A model generated the notes under the pieces. It was not told where the DNA came from and ran no database searches. It saw only the letters and a list, made by a program, of their open reading frames with translations. The translations under genes and the position numbers were made by a program. Shown here in pieces: positions 35,712 to 45,696 of a stretch of 64,000 bases of DNA (positions are counted from its first letter, which is position 1; every line of letters begins with the position of its first letter). Source of the DNA: Myotis daubentonii (lineage: Eukaryota > Chordata > Mammalia > Chiroptera > Vespertilionidae); NCBI RefSeq assembly GCF_963259705.1, contig NC_081848.1:49809408-49873407 (forward strand), given 5' to 3'.

Positions 35712-36550
35712 CAAGCATGTCAAACTCGCGGCCTGTGGGCCACATGGGGCCCACAAGGAATATTTCTGCGGCCCAGCCAACGTAACGGTATGTAAGAAAT
35801 GTTCTAATAAAAATTTCATAACTTAAATTTTACAATATCCTGTTACACATAATTATTAATAACGAACTACAGCCCTAACCAGTTTGGCTCAGTGGATAGA
35901 GCGAGGGCCTGCGGACTCAAGGGTCCCAGGTTCAATTCCGGTCAAGGGCATATAACTTGGTTACGGGCACATCCCCAGGAGGCAGCTGATCGATGTTTCT
36001 CTCTAATTGATGTTTCTAACTCTCTATCCCTCTCCCTTCCTCTCTGTAAAAAAACCAATAAAATATATTTAAAAAAAATAACAAACTAGAACGTTCGCTA
36101 ATGACTGATGACTATAATCGTGTTGCATTCATTTCCCTTATGCACCTATGCGCAGGCGCACCATTTCTCCCCACTAATACTAGCAGTGAATATTTTAGCA
36201 GCCGATTGCCACATCATTAGTCTTGTACTGACTTGTTTGGTGTGTGCAACAGGAAGTATTTCACTTTTGGAGAACAAGAAAAATAGGTGTATTTGCGTTA
36301 CGCTTATTAATTTGTGTGTTATTCAGTGTCTGGTAAGTTAATATTCAATAAAAAATATTACTTTTTATTAAAATGTTCTAATATTTTATGTTAACGATTA
36401 CTCATTTATTTCAGCCCTTTGTGTTCAGCATGTCTCTATCAAAATAAACCCATGTTTCTATGAAAATTGAAGCTTTTGTTTTTCTGTAGCCCACATAAAC
36501 TTAAACCTTGTTTATTTGGCTCGTGTTAGCCTTTGAGTTTGACATGCTTG
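35712..36550. mobile_element. hAT element with perfect ends, split by Ves
   Basis: A perfect 16-bp terminal inverted repeat (CAAGCATGTCAAACTC at the left, its complement at 36535-36550) and a perfect 8-bp duplication CTTTAGAG at 35704-35711 and 36551-36558. The element is about 630 bp without the nested Ves (35872-36076). The GC-rich left end (CGCGGCCTGTGGGCCACATG) contrasts with an AT-rich right half. I see no transposase frame, so it is non-autonomous. I do not recognise the exact family. Confidence 0.93.
35872..36076 (+). repeat. Ves SINE nested in a hAT element
   Basis: AATAACGAACTAC and AATAACAAACTAG lie at the two edges. The duplicated bases are from the hAT interior. Part of the body between the box region and the pyrimidine tract is shortened ('atccccaggaggcagc'). 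Confidence 0.94.
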
Positions 36551-36558
36551 CTTTAGAG

Positions 36559-36960
36559 ACTAGCAGCAGCAGCAGCTGGTCCTAACCTCCTTGGAAGATT
36601 GAGCCCTCGCTCTACTGGGTCTCTGTTCTGAGAGTCTAGGTTTGGGTTAGCTTGTTCTCCTCTTGCTGTTCCTCCAGCCCTAGAGGTGGTAGTTGCTTCC
36701 TGAAGTTATTATTTCTAGGTGACCTCAACATTTACTTTTTGCTTTTTCAGCCCTTTAACATGGTGTAACCAATTTCCCTCTGCTGAAATACCTGGTTTGG
36801 TTTCTTCTTCTCACTAGACCAGAGGATAAGGCGCAGAAATCAGGATTTTTAAAAAGATTCCCAAGTGATTCTAATGTGCAGCCAAGGTTGAGAATTACTG
36901 CACTAGACTCTAACATAACAAGGGTCGGCTGTAGTCCCTGCTCAGTAGGCTACAGAAATC
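36559..36960. other. intergenic with a MER-type fragment
   Basis: At about 36826-36905, 'agaaatcaggatttttaaaaagattcccaagtgattctaatg' followed by GGTTGAGAATTACTGCACTA is the right half of an old hAT-Charlie repeat. The first 260 bases are unassigned. Confidence 0.5.
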
Positions 36961-37549
36961 AGGTCGATGCTCAACCACTGAGCCATGCCAATCAGGGAAC
37001 TTTTATGGTAACCATTAAAAAGTCTTGTATTTCTTATAGCTTAATTATGGAGATGTTATACTTAATACCGTGACCTCCTAGTTCATAGGTCGATGCTCAA
37101 CCATTGAGCCATGCCAATCAGGGAACTTTTATGGTAACCATTAAAAAGTCTTGTATTTCTTATAGCTTAATTATGGAGATGTTATACTTAATACCGTGAC
37201 CTCCTAGTTCATAGGTCGATGCTCAACCACTGAGCCATGCCAATCAGGGAACTTTTTTTAAAAAAATATATATTTTATTGATTTTTTTATAGAGAAGAAG
37301 GGAGAGGGATAGAAACATCGATGAGAGAGAAACATCGATCAGCTGCCTCTTGCACACCCCCTACTGGGGATGTGCCGCAACCAAGGTACATGACCTTGAC
37401 CGGAATTGAACCTGGGACCCTTGAGTCCTCAGACTGATGCTCTATCTGCTGAGCCAAACCAGTTACGGCCAATCAGGGAACTTTTATGGTAACCATTAAA
37501 AAGTCTTGTATTTCTTATAGCTTAATTATGGAGATGTTATACTTAATCC
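36961..37549. repeat. 126-bp tandem array interrupted by a Ves SINE
   Basis: The marker AGGTCGATGCTCAACCA starts at 36961, 37087 and 37213, giving an exact 126-base period. Each unit joins about 45 bases of a Ves head (CCTAGTTCATAGGTCGATGC...CAATCAGGG) to about 80 bases of unique flank (TTTTATGGTAACCATTAAAA...GAGATGTTATACTTAAT). The third unit is split by a Ves at 37255-37468 and then continues to 37549. The source appears to be the region at 38134-38400, where the same Ves head and flank occur once. Confidence 0.9.
37255..37468 (-). repeat. Ves SINE within the tandem array
   Basis: Flanked by CCAATCAGGGAACTT at 37240-37254 and 37469-37483. The target is the same sequence used by the Ves at 38134-38338. 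Confidence 0.94.
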
Positions 37550-37560
37550 TTTTATTTCTT

Positions 37561-37794
37561 TATTTCTTTTTTTAAAAAAAAATATATTTTATTGATCTTT
37601 TTACAGAGAGGAAGGGAGAGGGTTAGAGAGTTAGAAACATTGATGAGAGAGAAACATCAATCAGCTGCCTCTTGCACACCCCCTACTGGGGATGTGCCCG
37701 CAACCAAGGTACATGCCCTTGACCGGAATCGAACCTGGGACCTTTCAGTCCGCAGACCCACGCTCTATCCACTGAGCCAAACCGGTTAGGGCAG
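37561..37794 (-). repeat. Ves SINE, full length
   Basis: A perfect 14-bp duplication TCCTTTTATTTCTT at 37547-37560 and 37795-37808. It inserted at the right edge of the tandem array. Confidence 0.95.
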
Positions 37795-38133
37795 TCCTTT
37801 TATTTCTTAAAGATAGAGTTCTGGAATTGGTTTGTTGATGTCCTTGGCCCTGAATGGAGTGTTTAGTTCCTTGTCAGGATTCTGGCAATCTATAACATAC
37901 AGTGGGATCATGATTAATTAAAGTGTGACCTGTGATTGCTTGGGAAGAAATACCCATTGAAGTAGTTGCCTTTGAGACCAAGTGGATGTTGCATTTAACC
38001 GTTATGGTGGTAATGATGACAAGAACTGTGGGGTGGGATGATATCTTATGACTGCTAGAAAACTGACAGAAAATGACAAGCTTAAGACTTTAAAGTCTAA
38101 ACTCAAGTCACATTCAGACAATCAGGGAACTTT

Positions 38134-38338
38134 GAAAAAAAAATATTTTTATTGATCTCAGAGAGGAAGAGAGAGAGGGAGAGAGATAGAAACATCCATG
38201 ATGGATGAGAATCATTGATCGCTGCTTCCTGCATGGCCCCCACTGGGAATCAAGCCCGAATTCTGGGCATGTACCCTGACTTGGAATGGAACCGTGACCT
38301 CCTAGTTCATAGGTCGATGCTCAACCACTGAGCCATGC
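38134..38338 (-). repeat. Ves SINE, source of the tandem unit
   Basis: A perfect 15-bp duplication CAATCAGGGAACTTT at 38119-38133 and 38339-38353. Its head and right flank (TTTTATGGTAACCATTAAAA) are what is repeated in the 126-bp array. Confidence 0.94.
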
Positions 38339-38700
38339 CAATCAGGGAACTTTTATGGTAACCATTAAAAAGTCTTATATTTCTTATAGCTGTAAGGCAA
38401 ACTTAATTAAAAATATGACTGGGTGGATTACAAAATTATCAAATTGTTTATGTGACAACTAGGGCATTGGGAACAGGTGGACTTAGAAACTTGAATTGCC
38501 TTGGGTGAAGCTAAACGTCCAGGCCTTTCTAAGTGAGCAGAAGCAGCCCCTCCTCTTATGACTGAGAAGACTGACCTTTCCTTCTTGAATCACCTTATTT
38601 GAAGGCAGTTGCTTACAAGGGGATGCATATTCTCTTCAAGACCCATATTAACTGTCCTTTATTTCCTATTCTAGACCTAAACTAGAATCATATCTTAGCA
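38339..38700. other. intergenic, no recognised feature
   Basis: Unique-looking sequence after the array's source segment. There is no gene. Confidence 0.5.
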
Positions 38701-39053
38701 CTAGAGGCCCAGTGCATGAAAATTTGTGCACTCAAGGGGAGATCCTTCAGCCCAGCCTGGGCCCTCTTGCAGGCCGGGACCCCTCGGGGGATGTCCACCT
38801 GCCAGCTTAAGCCACAGTCAGACACCCTTAGTGCTGCCGAGGAGGCGGAAGAGGCTCCCACCAACGCTGCTGGGCTCTCGCACAGCCATCAGCCCAGCTT
38901 GTGGCTGAGCAGAGCTCCCCCTGTGGGAGCGCAATGACCACCAGGGGGGCAGCTCCTGCATTGAGCATCTGCTCCCTGGTGGTCAGTGCACATCATAGCT
39001 ACTGGTCATTCTGCTATTAGGGTCAATTTGCATATTACCCTTTTATTATAGGA
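38701..39053 (-). mobile_element. HeliBat-type Helitron, reverse orientation
   Basis: On the minus strand it starts TCCTATAATAAAAGGGTAAT (39053 leftward) and ends CTAG at 38704-38701, between A and T. The hairpin near the 3' end has mutated (GTGCATGAAAATTTGTGCAC read on plus). The motif pair is CCACCAGGGGGGCAG (one extra G) and CTGCTCCCTGGTGG (one change). It is the same family as 32335-32723. Confidence 0.93.
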
Positions 39054-41023
39054 TGCTTAAGAAGGACAAATGAAGATTCTGACCTGGGAAGAAAACTGAT
39101 TATATTTCAAAATAACTGCAGGAATTTGATAATTCATATAAGTAGAAACCCAGGAAATATGTGTGAGGATAGTTTGTAGAGTGTTAGTTCAAAAAGCACA
39201 GACTATAGTTTTGTATCAGGATTAATATATTGATATGGGTATACTTACCAGAAATTCTGGATTTAATGTTTTAGCTAAAGTTAAAAATTAGTGGATGACT
39301 CATTTAGTGTGGATGACTAAATTCTGGATTCAGTGATAGCCTACATTCATTGAAATTTGGTGCCAGAACTTCCATCGCATAGTATATGGAAAGATTCCAA
39401 AGGCAAAGTAGGTGGGAGTGTTGGAATAGATTTTCATGTGTGACCTGCTGTGATATTGTGACTTATAATGTAAGATATGTATTTGATTTTCATCTTCATT
39501 TCCTGCACAGAGCTTTTGGACCTCTTAGAATTTCCTAAATGATAAGAGCAATAAAGATGTCTTAATATATAACAAAACCCTTTCAACCACATCTGAGTTT
39601 ATGTTAATCAGGTGACATTTGGAAAGCAACTATGGATTGTGCTAGTTGCCAGGGGAACCAATAGTGTGATTAGAGGTTTGGAACTTTCAGTCTCACCTCC
39701 AGATGTCTGAGTGAATGAATGACAGAGTGAGCCATTTTTTCTAGTTCTTTCAGGACTCATAACTCCATCAATAATGTGCTTTTAAAAATGTCAAATCAAG
39801 TCACCAGAATAGAGATAGAAAAAGCAGTTAATTTTATAAGTGTTCAGACAACTACATTGGATATTTTGGAAAGTGAAGTCATTTCCCTGATAATTTTACT
39901 AGAACGATTTTTTGTGTTCTCAGAATTATTGAAACATCAATTTACTGAACTACCTTATTACTGATTTAGTAATAATTTCTTCACTAGACTGAGAATAAGA
40001 AGTCACTTCTAAAAGGAAAAGAAAATGTATGCCAGTCTGAAAGAGAGGGGATTTTGTAGCAGATCCATTTATATTTAAAGTTTACTTTAAAAACCTTTTC
40101 TTAGTGGTAAATGCACCAAGTCTTGGTGAATACACTTAGCTCTTGCTGATTAAATACACGACTGAATGCTTAACCATGATCATCTGTGAGAATCTGAATG
40201 CTTGTTTTGAGGCTTTGCCTGTGCCTTGAAACCCTGCATATCACCAATTCCTCATCTTTACAACCAGGCCAGGGCCCTGGCCCGACCTTGTAATTCCTAG
40301 AAGAAGAAACTGCCTGTTCCAGTGTACAAACTCATAGTATGCTTGCCTAAGAGGGGGGGAGTCAAAGTGAAATCAGATGTTTTTCTTTTCTTTTCATTAC
40401 AGGTTATTTATTTGATCCTCCCACTTTTCTCAAATATGTACGGGACCAGACCAGCAACCCCAGTTATGAATGAGTTATATGGAAACCCATTCATTTGCTT
40501 CCCCAAACCTGCTCTCAAACTGTCACTTCTAGCCATTACTGATGTATCGCAGTGGTATCCATGTTCCCTCAGGACTTTAGCCTCATGAAAAGTATGAGAT
40601 TTACCCTCATGACACCCTGTGGTGCGTCTTCCTCCTTCCCATTTTTGGTTGCAGTTGGGACACTACCAGTGTTCCTTTTCCCACTCCCCATCTTCTTTTT
40701 TTACTCTGGAAGGTAGAAACCAACTATAGCAAATGTGAAAGTAAATACAGCACTTTCTCCAGAATACACATATTTCTCCAGAATTTTGGTGTCAGGACCA
40801 ATTTATACTTTTAGAAATAACTAAGGATTTCAAAGAGCTTTTGTGTGTGAGGGCTATCTATTGATAGATTCTGTGTTAGAAATTAAAATTAGAGAAATGA
40901 AAACATATTTATGTTTTAAAATACAAATCCATAACATGTTAATGTAAATGACATTTCATTAAAAATTATGGTGTTTTTCAAAAAAAATTTAGAAGAGTAG
41001 CATTGTTTTACATTTTTTACAAA
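39054..41023. other. intergenic, with a candidate splice acceptor
   Basis: About 2 kb without recognised genes or repeat ends. On the plus strand a strong acceptor-like sequence, TTTTCTTTTCATTACAG, ends at 40402, followed by a moderately complex stretch to about 40720. The plus-strand frame at 40322-40588 spans this and has no domain. A non-coding exon is possible but unsupported. Confidence 0.4.
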
Positions 41024-41037
41024 TATCTTTAACAACT

Positions 41038-41041
<4 letters not shown>

Positions 41042-41102
<61 letters not shown>

Positions 41103-41116
41103 TTTCTTCTTTCTTT
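41042..41116. repeat. (TTTC)n microsatellite
   Basis: About 15 tandem TTTC units ending in TTCTTC variants, derived from the A-rich tail of the adjoining SINE. Likely length-polymorphic. Confidence 0.97.
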
Positions 41117-41364
41117 TTAAATCCTCACCCAAGGATATTTTTTCCATTGATCTTTAGAGAGAGTGGGCAGGAGAGGGAGAGACACAGAGAAATAATTGAT
41201 GTGAAAGAAATACATTGATTGGTTGCCTCCTGCATGTACTCCAACCAGGGCCCGGGCCAGGGAGAAGCCTGCAACTGAGGTACATGCTCTTGACTAGAAT
41301 CTAACCCAGGACCCTCTGGTCCGCAGGCCGACACTCTATCCACTGAGTCAAACTGGCTAGAGCC
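41042..41364 (-). repeat. Ves-related SINE with TTTC-expanded tail
   Basis: CTTTAACAACTTCTT (41027-41041) and CTTTAATAACTGCTT (41365-41379) are the target copies. The first 75 bases are a pure (TTTC)n run, so the microsatellite is the expanded tail. The body starts 'aaatcctcacccaaggatatt' (subtype of 10783 and 61322) and the head is at 41320-41364. Confidence 0.9.
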
Positions 41365-41431
41365 CTTTAATAACTGCTTAATAGAAGACAGATTCCCACA
41401 TCTGCTTCTACAGTCAATCTTTTGTAATATA

Positions 41432-41778
41432 CTAGAGGTCCCTCAGCCCAATCTGTGTCCTCTTGCAGTCTGGGAACCCTGGGGGGATGTCCAACTGCCA
41501 GCTTAGGAGCAGGCCTAAGCCGGCAGTCGGACACCTTCAGCGCTGCAGTTGGACATCCTTAGTGTTGCTGTGGAGGTGGGAGAGGCTCCCGCCCCTGCCG
41601 CAGCGCTTGCCAGCCATGAGCCCAGCTTCTGGCTGAGAGGTGCTCCCTCTGTGGGAGTGCACTGATCACCAGGGGGCAGCTCCAGTGTTGAGCGTCTGCC
41701 CCCTGGTGGTCAGTGCTTGTTATAGTGACTGGTTGTTTCGCTGTTTGGTCAATTTGCATATTAGCCTTTTATTATATA
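41432..41778 (-). mobile_element. HeliBat-type Helitron, array copy 1
   Basis: CTAG at 41432-41435 is its 3' end (minus orientation), but the terminal hairpin is missing: CTAGAGGTCCCTCAGCCCAA runs straight into the body. The CTCF-like pair is TCACCAGGGGGCAG (41666-41679) and CTGCCCCCTGGTGG (41696-41709). The 5' end is TATATAATAAAAGGCTAATA on the minus strand, directly abutting the next Helitron. Confidence 0.9.
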
Positions 41779-42468
41779 CTAGGGGCCCGGTGCACGAAAT
41801 TCGTGCACTGTGTGTGTGTGTGTGTGTGTGGGGGGAGTGTCCCTCAGCCCAGCCTGCCCCCTCTCACATACTGGGAGCCCTCAGGTGTTGACCCCCATCA
41901 CCCTCCGATCACCAATCACCGGATCGGCCCCTTGACCAGGCCTGAGGCCTCCGGCAGAGGTGTCAGGCCTGAGCAGGGGACCCCCAGCTCCCCGTGGTTG
42001 CAGGCTCCGCCCCTGCCCAGGCCTAACGCCTCTGGCTGAGGCATCCGGCCCGGGCAGCGGGGACCCACAGCTGCAGCGGCCCCACGATCGTGGGCTCCGC
42101 TTTAGGCCCAGGGAAGGGACCCCTAGCTCCCGGGACTGCCAGCTTCGACCGTGCCCAGCTCCCATCGCTGGCTCCACCCCTACTTCCTGCTATCATTGGC
42201 CAGGGCGGCAAAGGCACCTGATTCTCTGATCATGGCTGGGGGGCAGGGCAAAGGCGGCCCCCCCCAGCTCTTAGCTCCCCCCTGGGTTTCCAATCACTGT
42301 CAGTGGCAGGGGGCTTCTTCCTGTTTTCCCTTTCGCCTCCCTGCATTGTGCCTACATATGCAAATTAACCGCCATCTTGTTGGCAGTTAATTTGCATATA
42401 GCCCTGATTAGCCAATGAAAAGGGTAGCTCGTACGCCAATTACCATTTTTCTCTTTTATTAGTGTAGA
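41779..42468 (-). mobile_element. Helitron, array copy 2, larger family
   Basis: CTAG at 41779-41782 and a near-perfect hairpin GTGCACGAAATTCGTGCAC (41791-41809) define its 3' end. A (GT)n run sits at about 41811-41830. The interior is GC-rich with repeated GGCCTGAGGCCTCCGGC-like blocks and differs from the smaller copies. The 5' end is TCTACACTAATAAAAGAGAA (reading minus from 42468). Long frames here (e.g. 41713-42039, 41881-42177) have no domain. Confidence 0.88.
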
Positions 42469-42748
42469 CTGGTAGCCATGTACACAAATCTGTGTGCCAG
42501 TAGCTCACCAGTAGCTCACTGCCACCCTCCAGTAGCTCTCTGCCCACTGCTCCACCCTCCTGTAGCTCCCTCCATTCCCCAGTCCCCTGTCATAGCTTGC
42601 TGCCCTGCCCCCTCCTGTAACTTTCCACCGCCCACTTGTAGCTCGCTGCCCCACCCTCCTGCTGATCCGTGATCCAGTCGTTACATGGTTGGTCGTTATG
42701 CTTCACGGCGTAACGACCATTTGCATATTACATCTTTATTATATAGGA
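42469..42748 (-). mobile_element. Helitron, array copy 3, decayed 3' end
   Basis: It begins CTGGTAGCC in place of CTAG, with a weak hairpin (TGTACACAAATCTGTGTGCC). The middle is a tandem of 'agtagctcactgcc' type units (42490-42660). The 5' end is TCCTATATAATAAAGATGTA on the minus strand. It is a third family, adjoining copy 2 with no spacer. Confidence 0.8.
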
Positions 42749-43158
42749 GAATTGCTTTGGTTGAAGTATATGAATAAAATCCAGCATCACACAGCTATGG
42801 AATTAGAAAAGAGAGGAGTATTTTAATAACTTGCTTAGATAAATATGAATAATCTTCTTTGATACTACACCAAAACTTGACAAATGCAAATTTCTTAAAA
42901 GATGGTTCAAATGTGGAATCTTAAATCTTATAGATGAATTTTGTATTCTACTATGTTTAAATTGAATCATCTATTTTGCACCTTAACATTTTCGATTACC
43001 CATGCATGATTTTGTAACATCATACATTCGTCATTTGGAAAATATTGGCTCACTGCATTATGCAGATCTTTCAAATGTTGATACCTTTAATTATACAATA
43101 TCAATAAATCACATTTATTAATAGTGCTGCTGGTATCAAAAAAGTCTTAAGTATTAGG
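42749..43158. other. AT-rich spacer
   Basis: No gene or clear repeat. It separates the Helitron array from the hAT transposase relic. Confidence 0.45.
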
Positions 43159-43745
43159 ATGATGTCAGGCTTATGGAGGTGTGTACAAGTTTTCCAAAAA
43201 TCTAATTTTCTCTTGAAAGCTAGAATGTTATCATTGGCAACAAATACTGCCAGCTACTTTCCTTGCAGTGACAGGCTCATTTCATTCATTTTTGAGAAAA
43301 TGTCTTCCAGATATCCAATTCTCAATTGCTATGGTTTGTCTGTTGTTCTTTCAAGAACAAATGGTGTTCCATGAAAAAAAAGCAACTAATTCAGCTTTCA
43401 ACTCAAAATTAATTGTACAGGTGCTTTTTCTCAAGATAACCATCATATTTTGGTATTCAACAAAATGCTTTATATATACTTCCAATTTTTTCACAATATT
43501 AAAATTAATATTTTAATAATATAAAATAATTTTTATGGCTTAATCAAGAGCATTCTTATGTAACCCCCCCCATGTCTGGAGATTAAGAATACAATGACTA
43601 CTTGTACCAGTTAGGTGCCTAAGGTACCCACAATTATTTTTGTTCCATCAGTGCAAATGCCAACAAATAATATCTTTTTAATATTTTGAAAATAATTTTT
43701 ATTTCACAGGCCTTACATAATAACTGCTGGATTTTAAAATTACAC
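43159..43745 (-). pseudogene. decayed hAT transposase, paralogue of ZBED5
   Basis: Read on the minus strand, with stops and frameshifts, the order is as in hAT transposases. A CTDG-type catalytic segment (reading ICTDGTKIIVGTLG at about 43640-43685) comes first, then an ELVAFF segment, and then a GYLEDIFSKMNEMSLSLQGK block at about 43265-43325. The last block aligns with ZBED5 [20 protein letters not shown], and the DNA matches the same part of 20754-22832 recognisably. No frame is open, so it encodes nothing. It could be a Buster/Charlie transposon relic or an old processed copy. Terminal repeats are not visible, and homology may extend left or right of the limits given. Confidence 0.8.
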
Positions 43746-45453
43746 ATTGATTTATGGTTATCCTACCTGCTTCATATCTTCCAGCAATTCATCAACATTT
43801 CTTTGGTGGTGATAGCATTCATCTCGATTTTCCTAGTACCGCTATTTGTGTTTTTCTTCTTTTTAAAAATATCTTTGTTATTTCAATGGCATTTTTGGAA
43901 GGAGAAGTGGAAAAAACTTTGGTTCCATTTGTCAGTTTCTTAAATCCAAAGGTATTTCTTGTATTTGGAAATAATGGGAATTGAGATTTTCCAACAATTG
44001 AATCTTTTCTCCTCCAAGCTTGCTTGAATAGTGAGGTTTTGGGTGCTATATGATTTAGATATGCACTCTTTATCTCATTGTCAACTTTGGCTATGCTGCC
44101 TCTATCTAGAGTTCATTTCAAGGGCAGGGAGGTGATACAAGCTAGAAATGTCACGGTGTATCAGCCTTTCTAGTTGGCTCAATCTCAGAACAATGTTCTG
44201 TTCTTACTTCAAACAAGTCTTCATTTAATTTGGCAACAGGCATTGGGCCTGGCTCGTAAGGTCCTGTTTAAAAAATGTCTATCCTTTTCAGTATGCTTTC
44301 ATGACTTTATATTTCCTGGCATGAAATTAAGATAAAAATAAATTTCTTTTCACCAAGTTCTTTTTTTTTTTTTTTTTTGGTAGCTTCTTCCCCCCACCCC
44401 TGACAATTCTTAATGGAACAAATAGGATAGAAATCTGGGGGAGAGATATTTATTGGAAGGGGGGTTATAGTATGAGAGGAGGCTACGTATCATCAATTGA
44501 CTGAGTAATGCAGAATTCAGAATAATGTTATCATTCACAATCAGCTTCTTTTTTTTTTATGTGAAAATATTAGCGAGATCTTATAGGCTAGGGAAGATTA
44601 GACTTATTGTATTTATATCGGGTATTTTTTACTTCAACAGAGATAAACTTCACTAAGATTCCTTCTGAGGGTTGAACTTTTCAACAATAAGTCAAAAATT
44701 CAGATGTCAGAGGGATTTTTCTTTTAGAAAGATTTTCAGAAAGGGTATATTAATTCATTTCCTATTGATAGTGCCAGATTCATTTTTTTTTGCTTTGATA
44801 CACAGACATTTAAAAATTTTTCTATTTGGTATAAGAAGAAATTGTGTTGAAACAAAAATTCTTGTGGTGATAATGCTACTGAGCTAAGAATACATTAGTA
44901 AGTCAATGGTCATTGAATGAGTCGGGTAAAGTGGCTTTGAAGAATTTAACATTTCTATATGGCTTTTAATAGTTACAAATACAGAGAGAAGATGAGTCTT
45001 AAACATTCATTTCTAATACAACCAACATGGTTAATAAGAAGACATTATGGTTCAGCATCCACAGTAGTAATGACAGCACCATTTTTCAAAGTTTTCTTCC
45101 AAGGGGGCTGTGGAAAAGTAGATTATTGTTCAGCAAATATTCATTCCCTTCCCTCTGACCATTATGGTAGGGGTAAGTATTCTTCCCTTTTCCACTGATG
45201 TTGGACTTGGTTGTGTGATTTGATTTGGCCAATGGGTACATGGGCAGAAGTGATAATATACAACGTGTAAGCCTAGGCCTTATGAGGAATTATGCGCATC
45301 CCTTCATTGCTCTGGAGCTTTTGTCCTCTTGTCATGAGAAGAAAATGACCACAGGTAGCTGCTGCACCTTCAGCCTGAATATCTCAGCTTTCCCATAGAC
45401 CTGCAAAAGCAGGATATTCTAGCCAATCTGAATACCTGTGAGTATGGCTGGTG
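43746..45453. other. intergenic, possible continuation of the relic
   Basis: At 43750-44110 the minus strand gives amino-acid text that could be the N-terminal part of the hAT relic, but I cannot align it convincingly. A poly(T) run is at about 44361-44378. At about 45140-45450 the wording ('ttgatttggccaatgggtac') resembles the repeat at 48660-49080, an old LTR-type element. Confidence 0.4.
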
Positions 45454-45561
45454 AGATGATACCTATTTTCTTTGTAAGTGTTCCATATTCCTTGCCTTCC
45501 AGATATCTTTAACATTCATTCAGTCAGTCATTCACCCAATCACCTCAATTCTAAGACCTCT
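45454..45561 (+). repeat. 108-bp duplicate, left copy
   Basis: Matches 47421-47528 base for base except at three positions, all A/G transitions. It contains TTAACATTCATTCAGTCAGT. Flanks on either side do not match. Confidence 0.93.
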
Positions 45562-45696
45562 ACACATGGTGATTTTATGGTGGTTTGTTATTCAGCAAAA
45601 ACTGATCTGTATAGGAATTCATAGCATTTCTTACACATCAGACAATTGCTTCCTCTAAGATATTAAGGAACTGGCGCTATAATTCATGGGATGCTA

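Noticed and set aside
36961..37549. CRISPR-like tandem repeat
   Set aside because: The 126-base units adjoin directly with no unique spacers, and this is vertebrate DNA. It is a tandem duplication.
41713..42177. Pro/Gly-rich frames in the second Helitron
   Set aside because: They come from GC-rich internal repeats of a transposon, with no Rep or helicase motif.
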